Part shown: piece after piece, positions 8,118 to 14,454 of the stretch
How positions within the stretch are numbered: position 1 is the stretch's first letter
Layout of the letters: the number at the start of each line of letters is the position of its first letter
NCBI GenBank assembly: GCA_003164075.1
Contig: PLRZ01000197.1
Span: 1,250 to 26,060 of the forward strand
DNA length: 24,811 nucleotides
Direction of reading: 5' to 3'
Source of the DNA: Bryobacterales bacterium
Lineage (GTDB): Bacteria > Acidobacteriota > Terriglobia > Bryobacterales > Bryobacteraceae
Program-made: the position numbers and the translations under genes
The notes under the pieces: generated by a model
Database searches by the model: none
What the model was told of the DNA's origin: nothing
The model's input: the letters and a program-made list of their open reading frames with translations, nothing else

Positions 8118-8572
8118 TCAACAAGTTCCGAACCCTTTTTCGAACGTCGCTATCGTAGCATCCTTCTCTGTCTGTTCCCCGACGAGTAGGTTGTCAAGAA
8201 TCTCATAATCGGAGCCCGGGCTCCGGGCCCTGAGATTGGGTACGAAAGCTAAGCCCTCTTGGGCCACCCCGCCCGACACGAGAATCATGGCGATCGCGTT
8301 TAGGCGATGGTTCATCGGGATGGTCGAGTCGGCGCCAAGGTACGCGCTGAAGTTTATTGATACATAGCCGGCAATACCGCCAAGCGACGGCCGGATCGTC
8401 ACCCGACTAAACGGAACCTTCAGTACATATGCTTCGACCGCATGGCCCGCTTCGTGGATCCCAGCATGCCAGGCCTGATCATTACGGCGATACCGACGGC
8501 CGAGATAGCGCTTCGCGGGCCATTGGTCAAATGGTCAAATAGAGCAGATTGCGTATGCGTAGTCCGACTCAT
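8118..8572 (-). pseudogene. HEAGH zinc-metallopeptidase-like gene, frameshifted by an 8-bp duplication
   Basis: From the ATG at 8572 the frame reads MSRTTHTQSALFD and then runs out of phase at a tandem 8-bp repeat (8525-8540). Removing one repeat unit joins it directly to QWPAKRYLGRRYRRNDQAWH, IHEAGHAVEAYVLKVPFSRV and on to the stop at 8118, giving about 149 codons. HEAGH is an HExxH zinc motif of the kind seen at the start of FtsH/M41-type peptidase domains (HEAGHAV). A later segment, NAIAMILVSGGVAQEGL, resembles the helix after it. No AAA domain is present. Without repeat correction no ATG, GTG or TTG lies upstream of the zinc motif in its frame. It could be a recently disabled or phase-variable gene. 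Confidence 0.6.
8525..8540. repeat. 8-bp tandem duplication (GGTCAAAT twice)
   Basis: Two perfect adjacent copies of GGTCAAAT lie inside the HEAGH ORF. One copy restores the reading frame; two copies shift it and lead to early termination. Confidence 0.9.
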
Positions 8573-8673
8573 GGCTAACAGCTATTCGTCGATCGAGACC
8601 GACGGCACCGATCGCGTTGTCCCAAGATTGTCGCGGCGCCGGCGCCCTTGCGGTGCCCTTTACTTTGTAATTC

Positions 8674-9468
8674 CTATTTCCGGAGGTTGGGAAACTCCCG
8701 GATCTGGAGATCCGCGGGGAAGCGGTCGAATAGCTTGAACTCTCTACTGCCTCCCCAATTGGCGGTCTGAGATCCCTGCTTGAAATGGAAAGGTACTCCC
8801 GCTTCGCGGCATTGATCGCGCATATGCCGGACCCAATTCACCCGGAGGTCATTCGCATTCCTGCCGGACTGACCACCAACAATTACCCAAGCCCTTTTGC
8901 CGAGGTTCAAAAAGTCGACCGGCAGCGTCATGCTCTCGAACATCGGCTCGATGCTAAGCCAATGGATTTCGGCCTCGACGTCGCGCAAGAACGGCCACCG
9001 GATGTCGAGCCACCGCTGGTTCTCCGCCGTGATGCCCATCCAGACGTCCTGGCGGCGAACAAACGGGTAGATCGAGCGGATCAGCTGCGGCCGTTTGGTT
9101 AGCATGAGTTTATCCAGCCAAGGTGTCTTGTCGAAAAGACGCCAGAGGCGCTCGAGGTGCGGGCGCTCGTCGGGCCGACCTTCCGCCCAGTCACCCATGG
9201 ACATAATGAATACCCGCCGATGCTCGCCTGCCTCTTCCGCGTCGCGGTTCCACTTCAGCGGCGCGGCCCAATGCTTATTGCTGAGGAAACTCCGGGGTGC
9301 GTCGGAGCCCCAGTGATTGCCCCCGCATCGGCGGTCCCATGTCTTGGCGTAGCATTCGCCCTCGTGCGGTTCTGGGCCGCCGCAGGCTGGTGAGCCTCCG
9401 ACTTCCACACATCCCCACCAAGGGTTGAACGTATGATGCGTCCACGAGATTGAAGTATTCTGCCCCAT
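8674..9468 (-). CDS. DUF5131 family protein (phage Gp37/Gp68-like)
   Basis: A 264-residue protein matching the DUF5131 / phage Gp37-Gp68 family over its whole length. The family is thought to be related to radical-SAM/spore-photoproduct-lyase-like proteins, but its reaction is not established. Seen: TSISWTHHTFNPWWGCVEVG at the N-terminus, Cys20, Cys29 and Cys39 in an arrangement like the family's Cys cluster (ending ECYAK), FIMSMGDW, LMLTKRP, VWMGITAENQ, WLSIEPMFE, and VIVGGQSG near the C-terminus. The ATG at 9468 matches the usual family start. There is no ribosome binding site, and the conserved promoter-like element ends six bases upstream, so the mRNA is probably leaderless. Longer upstream starts would run into the preceding peptidase gene. 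Such genes travel in prophages and genomic islands. Confidence 0.88.
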   Translation of the reverse strand: MGQNTSISWTHHTFNPWWGCVEVGGSPACGGPEPHEGECYAKTWDRRCGGNHWGSDAPRSFLSNKHWAAPLKWNRDAEEAGEHRRVFIMSMGDWAEGRPDERPHLERLWRLFDKTPWLDKLMLTKRPQLIRSIYPFVRRQDVWMGITAENQRWLDIRWPFLRDVEAEIHWLSIEPMFESMTLPVDFLNLGKRAWVIVGGQSGRNANDLRVNWVRHMRDQCREAGVPFHFKQGSQTANWGGSREFKLFDRFPADLQIREFPNLRK

Positions 9469-9474
9469 GTTGGG

Positions 9475-9505
9475 TATATACCGGGAGGAGCGGCGATCCG
9501 TCTCA
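9475..9505 (-). promoter_or_regulatory. Shared bipartite element, site 1 (DUF5131 promoter)
   Basis: Read on the minus strand: TGAGACG, 14 bases, then CCGGTATATA. This is one of four copies with identical spacing in the window. The TATATA box ends six bases before the ATG of the DUF5131 gene, where a -10 box for a leaderless transcript would be. It lies just beyond the stop codon of the metalloprotease gene. Confidence 0.65.
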
Positions 9506-9515
9506 CGAACTGGCT

Positions 9516-9995
9516 CTAGACGGGATCGGCGTATCGCGCAGGATCGAATACCTCGGGAGATTTCAACGCAACCGAACCCAGCCGCGCTCCGAGCTGACAC
9601 AGCGCTTCGTGGTACTCATCCGAGAGGTGGTTCATCGCGTACTGATGAGCAAACTCATGCAACAGGAGTTCGTTCATTTCTTCGCTGGCCAATGCCTCAA
9701 ACCACCTGCGACCAAGTCTCCCGAGATTTAAGGTGAGTCTTTCACTTCCATAATTTGCCAGCCATGAGACCTTGGGCTCATTGCAGATTCTCACGGTTAT
9801 GTTGATCTCAAAGAGCTGATGCGCGAGCACGGTAGCATACCTGACTGTGGCACGCATCGGGGGTGTCCATTCACCAGGATCTATGAGGTTCTCGGGCGGA
9901 CCGTCGCCATACGGCTTCGGAGTGGGAAAGACTTGACCGGCAGGGATCAATGCACCAGTCCGCTTCACGTTTCGCCACTGGTCCGCGTTCAACAT
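9516..9995 (-). CDS. Metzincin-like HExxH zinc metallopeptidase, small
   Basis: A 159-residue predicted cytoplasmic protein. The motif HEFAHQYAMNH (residues 113-123) has zinc-ligand spacing HExxHx5H, as in metzincins, with Ala instead of the usual Gly at the turn. It is followed by LSDEYHEALCQLGARLG. A segment SERLTLNLGRLG comes before it. I do not recognise a named family. Its ATG overlaps the last seven bases of the GHKL ATPase gene (ATGTTGA), so the two are probably translationally coupled and work together. No signal peptide is seen. It could be a phage-type peptidase or the effector of a two-gene system; the function is inferred only from the motif. Confidence 0.7.
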   Translation of the reverse strand: MLNADQWRNVKRTGALIPAGQVFPTPKPYGDGPPENLIDPGEWTPPMRATVRYATVLAHQLFEINITVRICNEPKVSWLANYGSERLTLNLGRLGRRWFEALASEEMNELLLHEFAHQYAMNHLSDEYHEALCQLGARLGSVALKSPEVFDPARYADPV

Positions 9996-10990
9996 CCCCC
10001 ATGCACCAAAGTGAACCCTGCGGCAACGGCGCGGCTATTCGCTTCAGCATCCGACGGATCATAGCTGACGCAGTGCGCACCGAATCTCGCTTGAATCACC
10101 GCGGTAACCGCCTCGTCGGTGGTGTCCGGACCGCCTAGCGCGTCGTGCACCCACGACGAGGTGGCATCACCTTCTCGCAGATCCGCGTGCATCTCGTTCA
10201 ATACCAGCGTTCGAAGTTCCCGCAAATAGCTCGGCTGGACATTGTCCCGGTCCATGTTCAGCGGGACCTTTTGCCCGATGTCTACATGCCACCTGTCTCC
10301 GGTCTCGACCACGGGAATCCCTATCTCGTAAACCGACGGTGGCTCGCCAGGCCGTGGATCGAATACACGAATCGACGTCCTCCGCCTAGTCCGCTTCAGA
10401 ATCCCATCGGCATCAGCCACGACCGTTGGTAGTGTTGCCTGAAATACTCGAACGGGTATCCGATTCGGCAACAGGTCGCCGTTCACATACGTAGCTACGC
10501 CTTCCGGTGGAATCAACATTCGAAGGCCCTCGATGGCTTCACGATACTCGTCCCGCGTGACCCGGAGTTCGCCATAGAACTCGCTCCCGACATCGCGGGC
10601 CTTCCGAAGAGTCCTCCGGCTTCCATCCGGCAGAAATTCGACGGACCCTGTGGTAGTGGTTATACGCCCGCAGTTGCACGCCGCCAATACCAGCTTCTCG
10701 CCAATATTGAACCGCCCACGTTTCTCGGGGTCGCTGTTTTTTGGGCTCTCAGCGAATAAAGTGAAGGCGTGCCGCAGGTCCTGGAACCCGTTAGGGTCGT
10801 CGTCGGTCACAGCGATTATAGCGGCCGATTGATTTGGAATCCTACGAAACTCCACATCGACTCGAGTGACGCGCTGGTCCCAAGCGTTCTGGACTAGCTC
10901 GAAGATCAACAACGCCTTGGCGCGTAGCTGCACTAATTTGCTTAAGCCAATTTTGTCAACGTCAAACCATCCAAGTATCCGTTTCTTCAT
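9989..10990 (-). CDS. GHKL-fold (Hsp90/MutL-like) ATPase
   Basis: A 333-residue protein whose N-terminal third carries the three GHKL ATP-binding boxes: ELVQNAWDQ (Glu31, Asn35, Asp38), TDDDPNGF (62-69) and GRFNIGEK (92-99). The rest includes PEGVATYVNGDLLPNRIPVR and IGIPVVETGDRW, an arrangement seen in stand-alone phage and island ATP-binding proteins (rIIA-like or MORC-like). The start ATG at 10990 has GAGG ten bases upstream. A copy of the conserved bipartite element lies about 55 bases further up, giving a short leader. The stop overlaps the metallopeptidase start by seven bases. The substrate is unknown; conformational ATPase activity is inferred from the family. Confidence 0.8.
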   Translation of the reverse strand: MKKRILGWFDVDKIGLSKLVQLRAKALLIFELVQNAWDQRVTRVDVEFRRIPNQSAAIIAVTDDDPNGFQDLRHAFTLFAESPKNSDPEKRGRFNIGEKLVLAACNCGRITTTTGSVEFLPDGSRRTLRKARDVGSEFYGELRVTRDEYREAIEGLRMLIPPEGVATYVNGDLLPNRIPVRVFQATLPTVVADADGILKRTRRRTSIRVFDPRPGEPPSVYEIGIPVVETGDRWHVDIGQKVPLNMDRDNVQPSYLRELRTLVLNEMHADLREGDATSSWVHDALGGPDTTDEAVTAVIQARFGAHCVSYDPSDAEANSRAVAAGFTLVHGGC

Positions 10991-11043
10991 GTTGATTAAC
11001 CTCAGTCGCTCGGGCCGTCCAAGCGGGGATTGCGTTCAGAAGC

Positions 11044-11074
11044 TATATACCGGAGATGAAGCTGAACTGTCTCA
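11044..11074 (-). promoter_or_regulatory. Shared bipartite element, site 2 (GHKL ATPase promoter)
   Basis: Minus strand: TGAGACA, 14 bases, then CCGGTATATA, the same layout as site 1. It sits about 55 bases upstream of the GHKL ATPase start. Flanking and spacer bases differ from the other copies, so only the two boxes are conserved. Confidence 0.65.
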
Positions 11075-11108
11075 CGATCTCCTTCGCTCATAGCCCCCAT
11101 GCGACCTT

Positions 11109-12013
11109 TCAGGACCGGCGATTGAACCAATCGCGCGCCTCGATCCACGGCTTGCGATCGAGACCGGCCGAAAGCTGTTGCGCGGTGGACCGGCGCTCCG
11201 CGTCGCCAGCAGATCTGGCCGCAACCATCGCGTCAATCTGATCGGCCTGCCTGTTTAACCGGAAACCGCCCGCCCGGAAGTGGCAATAGGCGGGGACAGG
11301 CTCCCTGATCTTTAGCCGCGCGTACAGGGCCTCCTTGGCAGCGTCGACGCCCTCCATCCACAGCGGCCGCCGGTCGGCACTATGTCCGTGCGTGGGCGGC
11401 CAGATGGGACGCTGGCCCGCCATCCCTTTGATTGGATAAACCCTGTGATGCACTCGCTCGGTGCAGAACCGCCGCACGATCGTCTGGTGGAAACCGGAGG
11501 CCCACAGAGCTGTTGGCGCCGGTCGCCACCAGCACGCCGCCCGGAAACTCCTTCGCCAGAATCGTATTGCCGGAGTCGCGGTCACGTGGATCGGACACGC
11601 GCTTGGCCAGGGTCTGGCAGGTCTCAATCAGTATCACGGTACGCTGCCGCGAGAACCGTTTCGCCAACTCGACGGTGGGCTGCACCAACATCGTCGGTCC
11701 GGGGGCGTGGTGGATGATGTAGCCCAGGAAATTCAGCAGCACCTCGGACCCACCGATCTGCGCCGGCTTCACGAACACCACGCGGGAGAACGGCGAGGAC
11801 GGACTGAGGCAGTCCATGATTTCACGCAGGAACGGCGTGCGCGAGGCGCCACCGGCCCGGCTCTCCGGCCGAGACGCGCGAGAGCACGCGGTACTCGTCG
11901 GCCCACTGGCTTACATCGAGATCGGGATCGGGCAGGAGCGCGGCTTCGAACGGCGAATCCACCGTGGTGTAGATCGTCTCCGGTGAGTCTGGTGGTCTAA
12001 TCGCCGTGGCCAT
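11109..12013 (-). pseudogene. Collapsed phage terminase large subunit (GpA type)
   Basis: Pieces of a lambda GpA-like terminase, the packaging motor and nuclease, occur in order but broken. The N-terminus (ATG 12013) has LLPDPDLDVSQWADEYRVLS and GEPGRW, then a one-base loss near 11850 shifts the frame. The ATPase part follows (MDCLSPSSPFSRVVFVKPAQ with IGGSE as Walker-like loop, then GPTMLVQPTVELAKRFSRQR and SGNTILAKEFPGGVL). After SSVGLR the sequence jumps to the C-terminal nuclease part (RVYPIKGMAGQRPIWPP, VDAAKEALYARLKI), so a large internal block is missing. A further deletion probably follows YCHF before the last helices (PWIEARDWFNRR). It cannot make a working terminase. The small subunit lies just upstream and is intact. 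Confidence 0.85.
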
Positions 12014-12072
12014 AGAAAACTCTTGTTTCCGTTGCGACGCCAAATCCTGCCACGTGGCAGGATTTTCAGCGC

Positions 12073-12627
12073 CTACACGCCGCCGAGGGCATGCGCCAGC
12101 GCCTCCAACTCGCGCGTGATTTCCGTCCGCAGCAGCACGTGGACCTTGCGTTGGTCTGTCTCCGCGGCAAGCGTGCTCGCCAGCCGGTCCGGCAGCCCGA
12201 GCAAGCCGTCTCGAAGCGCGCGCACGTGTTCCGAGATCCGCAACCGCACGCCCTCGGCTTCGATTAACTTTCCCTGCTTGGTTTCGAACTCCAATCGGGC
12301 GAGCTTTGCCTGGAAGACGGTTCGGATCGTCCGCGCCTCGGCGTAAGTTGTCTTCTGGTCGCGGTCGTTCCCGCCCCGCGCTGGCATCTGTTCCATACGA
12401 ACGGCATCCGGCGCCCGCGGCGGCGGCGTCCGGATTGGCGGCGGCTCCTCTATCTCTGGAAGCGGCTTATCGTCGAGCACCTGGTCGGTGGCAACCACAT
12501 CGATCTTGCCGCCGCGCATCACCAGAATGCCATTGCGCGCCAGTTTCGAGATATAGGGCTGCGAAACGCCGCGGTGCTTGGCATATTCCGTCTTGGTCAT
12601 GAAGCGGAAGGTGGTTTCGTCGGCCAT
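12073..12627 (-). CDS. Phage terminase small subunit-like (Nu1-type) protein
   Basis: A 184-residue DNA-binding packaging protein. The N-terminus carries a helix-turn-helix typical of Nu1-like small subunits (TKTEYAKHRGVSQPYISKLA), followed by a Pro-rich linker (EEPPPIRTPPPRAP) and a helical C-terminal part (YAEARTIRTVFQAKLARLEF ... LIEAEGVRLRISEHVRALRD) as in DUF1441-type proteins. In phages this protein recognises the cos/pac site and recruits the large subunit. I chose the ATG at 12627; a GTG nine bases upstream is possible. It lies 60 bases before the broken large-subunit gene. The gene is intact although its partner is not. Confidence 0.82.
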   Translation of the reverse strand: MADETTFRFMTKTEYAKHRGVSQPYISKLARNGILVMRGGKIDVVATDQVLDDKPLPEIEEPPPIRTPPPRAPDAVRMEQMPARGGNDRDQKTTYAEARTIRTVFQAKLARLEFETKQGKLIEAEGVRLRISEHVRALRDGLLGLPDRLASTLAAETDQRKVHVLLRTEITRELEALAHALGGV

Positions 12628-12714
12628 CGGGTCCACTACTTACGATACGCGATCGGCACGCGCCGAAACAAGGGGGCTGACTATTGTTGTGAAAATCAGG
12701 GGCTTGCGGGCTGC

Positions 12715-12755
12715 GACTTAACCAGACTTAACCGGACTTAACCGGGACTTAACCC
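12715..12755. repeat. Four iteron-like 10-bp direct repeats (GACTTAACCN)
   Basis: GACTTAACC occurs at 12715, 12725, 12735 and 12746, so units are spaced 10, 10 and 11 bases, about one helical turn. They lie in the roughly 210-base gap between the terminase small subunit gene and the next gene upstream. Such phased repeats are typical of iterons or of multimeric operator or packaging sites; which one cannot be told here. Confidence 0.75.
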
Positions 12756-12848
12756 AATTTCGGGGGCCTATCGCTACGCGAATGGCGCAATATTGCTACC
12801 CGCGGGCCGCCTTGGGAGTCAGGTCCCTGTAGTGCCAGCGTGCCACTA

Positions 12849-13217
12849 TTAACGGGTAACTTCTTGCTCCAGTTCCTGAATATCTTCAAGTAAGCTGGTG
12901 AGCCGGGTGATCTCGTGGCGCCGTCTCCGAATATCCTGAGAGGCACGTTGGTGGACGAGTCTCCAATTCGTCTGGCCCGACCTTGTGTACTTCGGCCACG
13001 GACGATGCGAGTCCGCTTGGGATTGCTCTTGCCGTTTCGCGGCGACAAGACATTCGAGCTCGTGGAGACGCTCCGGGATCGCTGCCTTAGCCGCGGGTAA
13101 CGTGGGCCACTGCCGAAGGGACACGAGAACGGCCTGACAAACACGGCCTCCAACGCGGTTGTTTTCGACCACCTGGAAGTAGTGCTTACCCTTCACTATT
13201 TTTCTACGAACGAACAC
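12849..13217 (-). CDS. Small VFVRRK-type protein of mobile elements, function unknown
   Basis: A 122-residue protein. The N-terminus (FVRRKIVKGKHYFQVVENNR, then VGGRVCQAVLVSLRQWP) resembles the opening segment of certain transposase-like and stand-alone proteins reading FVRxKxxxGxxYYQLVE...GKVRQRVL. No catalytic domain follows; instead there is a long charged helical tail with a probable coiled coil (RRRHEITRLTSLLEDIQELE). I chose the GTG at 13217 because GGGAGG lies four bases upstream and the family normally starts at this residue; an ATG at 13229 is the alternative. A copy of the conserved bipartite element lies about 100 bases upstream, so it likely has its own transcript. Confidence 0.65.
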   Translation of the reverse strand: MFVRRKIVKGKHYFQVVENNRVGGRVCQAVLVSLRQWPTLPAAKAAIPERLHELECLVAAKRQEQSQADSHRPWPKYTRSGQTNWRLVHQRASQDIRRRRHEITRLTSLLEDIQELEQEVTR

Positions 13218-13316
13218 CGATCCTCCCATCAGCCGGCGGGTCGTATTCCGGCACGCATCGAATTGCTCCGGTAGTTGGGATGGCCCGCAACCAATTCCGA
13301 GTGTGGCTTCGAAAAA

Positions 13317-13347
13317 GATATACCGGAAAAGTACATCGACTGTCTCA
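13317..13347 (-). promoter_or_regulatory. Shared bipartite element, site 3
   Basis: Minus strand: TGAGACA, 14 bases, then CCGGTATATC. It is about 100 bases upstream of the GTG at 13217, in the gap of about 280 bases (13230-13510) that otherwise holds nothing recognisable. Confidence 0.6.
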
Positions 13348-13510
13348 TGTTGGGTGGGTTTTATATTGCCCCTGAGCGGTGGACATCCTCATGTACCAGA
13401 TGGAAGTCTTTCGCGGTTCGAAAACAGGCCACTAAGGCGACAAAGACCAATGCCAACCATGGGCGTTATCACCGGCGGCAATCGGAGCGGCGTAGCGGCC
13501 CTGGCAACTC

Positions 13511-13732
13511 TCAGCCCCGTTGGCCATTTATATGGCCAGCTTTGCCAGCAATTGCGGCCCGCCGGGCACAAGCTGGACAACAGCGACTGCAGAATGCCCG
13601 GCCCCCGCATAAGTGATACCGCGCGCGCCTGCCGCACTGATCGCATCCAACCAGGACCGTGCATTCCTCGACCGGCGGTAAACACCGCGGCGGACCGGCA
13701 CCACGCAAATACGGAATGATCCGGTCCTTCAT
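13511..13732 (-). CDS. Small cysteine-rich, zinc-ribbon-like protein
   Basis: A 73-residue basic protein. Two CxxC-type pairs (CDQCG and CSRCCPAC) spaced by a short segment (RRARYHLCGGRAF) suggest a single zinc ribbon or finger with seven cysteines in all. Its ATG overlaps the stop codon of the upstream gene as ATGA, a strong sign of coupled translation and the reason for choosing this start over the longer frame opening at 13888. It is the last gene of the excisionase-sigma-primase operon. I do not recognise the family; zinc binding and a nucleic-acid role are inferred. Confidence 0.6.
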   Translation of the reverse strand: MKDRIIPYLRGAGPPRCLPPVEECTVLVGCDQCGRRARYHLCGGRAFCSRCCPACARRAAIAGKAGHINGQRG

Positions 13733-14454
13733 TCCGCCGCCTCGGATTCGGAAGACCCGGCCGGGGACCAGGGTGTCAGCGGTGTGCCGTACCAGTACGC
13801 CGCGGTCCGCTTGGAGTGCTCCAGAAAGGGACTTGCAAATGCTTTCCGTTGCTCCCACCGCCCATTCTTTATCACATCCATCGCCCACCGATTCTTTTGC
13901 TCCTGCCGAAGTTCAATCTCTATGTCACCGGCGAATCGAGCCCGCCAACGTTTGACGACCAGGGGATCGTTAGGATCTTCCCTCGGCTCAGACACTATGC
14001 AGCCCTGAGGATGTGCAACTGCTTCATCTTGGGATCGAAACCACCGGGCGAGGCGCAGATCAAACGGGCAGTCTCTCCACTCGGCCATGTTCACAAAACA
14101 GTACGGGAACTGGCCGCTGTCTTGACCGAAACGGTTTTCGCCTGCGAGGTTGTGCCTGGCGACCGTCATCGGGACATTGCGGCCGTCGAACCAGGAGTCG
14201 ACGGTTTTGAGTGCGCGCAAAGACTGTTGCTCGATGCTTACCCTGCGCTCGCCTTCCACCGGCTGCGCCGCCCTTGAGGCCACATCTGAATCATTGCCAT
14301 CCGGTCTTGGAAGTTTTGTAGTGAGAAGCGCGTTTTCTGGGTGCGGCTCGCTCGGTGGTTTTGTAGGTTTTGCAGGTTTTGTGGCGGGTGGCCCGTCGCC
14401 GTCAGTGCTCTGGCCCGCCCGCTGCCAATTCAACCAGCGCGATGGGTCAGCCAT
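13729..14454 (-). CDS. Hypothetical protein coupled to the primase gene
   Basis: A 241-residue protein of unknown family. The start ATG at 14454 overlaps the end of the primase/DUF3987 gene by eight bases, and the stop overlaps the next start (ATGA), so it sits in the middle of a coupled operon. The N-terminal third is low-complexity (ATKPAKPTKPPSEPHPE), encoded by a 9-bp tandem repeat. The C-terminal two thirds look folded, with WRDCPFDLRLARWFRSQDE, LVVKRWRARFAGDIEIELRQ and RTAAYWYGTPLTPW. A role in element replication is likely from position only. Confidence 0.6.
   Translation of the reverse strand: MADPSRWLNWQRAGQSTDGDGPPATKPAKPTKPPSEPHPENALLTTKLPRPDGNDSDVASRAAQPVEGERRVSIEQQSLRALKTVDSWFDGRNVPMTVARHNLAGENRFGQDSGQFPYCFVNMAEWRDCPFDLRLARWFRSQDEAVAHPQGCIVSEPREDPNDPLVVKRWRARFAGDIEIELRQEQKNRWAMDVIKNGRWEQRKAFASPFLEHSKRTAAYWYGTPLTPWSPAGSSESEAAE
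14357..14383. repeat. 9-bp tandem triad GGTTTTGNN (plus strand)
   Basis: GGTTTTGTA, GGTTTTGCA and GGTTTTGTG are adjacent. They encode the Thr-Lys-Pro / Ala-Lys-Pro / Thr-Lys-Pro linker of the minus-strand gene 13729-14454. The same heptamer with the same 9-bp period occurs on the other strand at 16528-16554. Confidence 0.8.

Noticed and set aside
12715..12755. CRISPR array
   Set aside because: The units are 10 bp and directly adjacent with no spacers, and no cas gene is present; no CRISPR array was found anywhere in the window.
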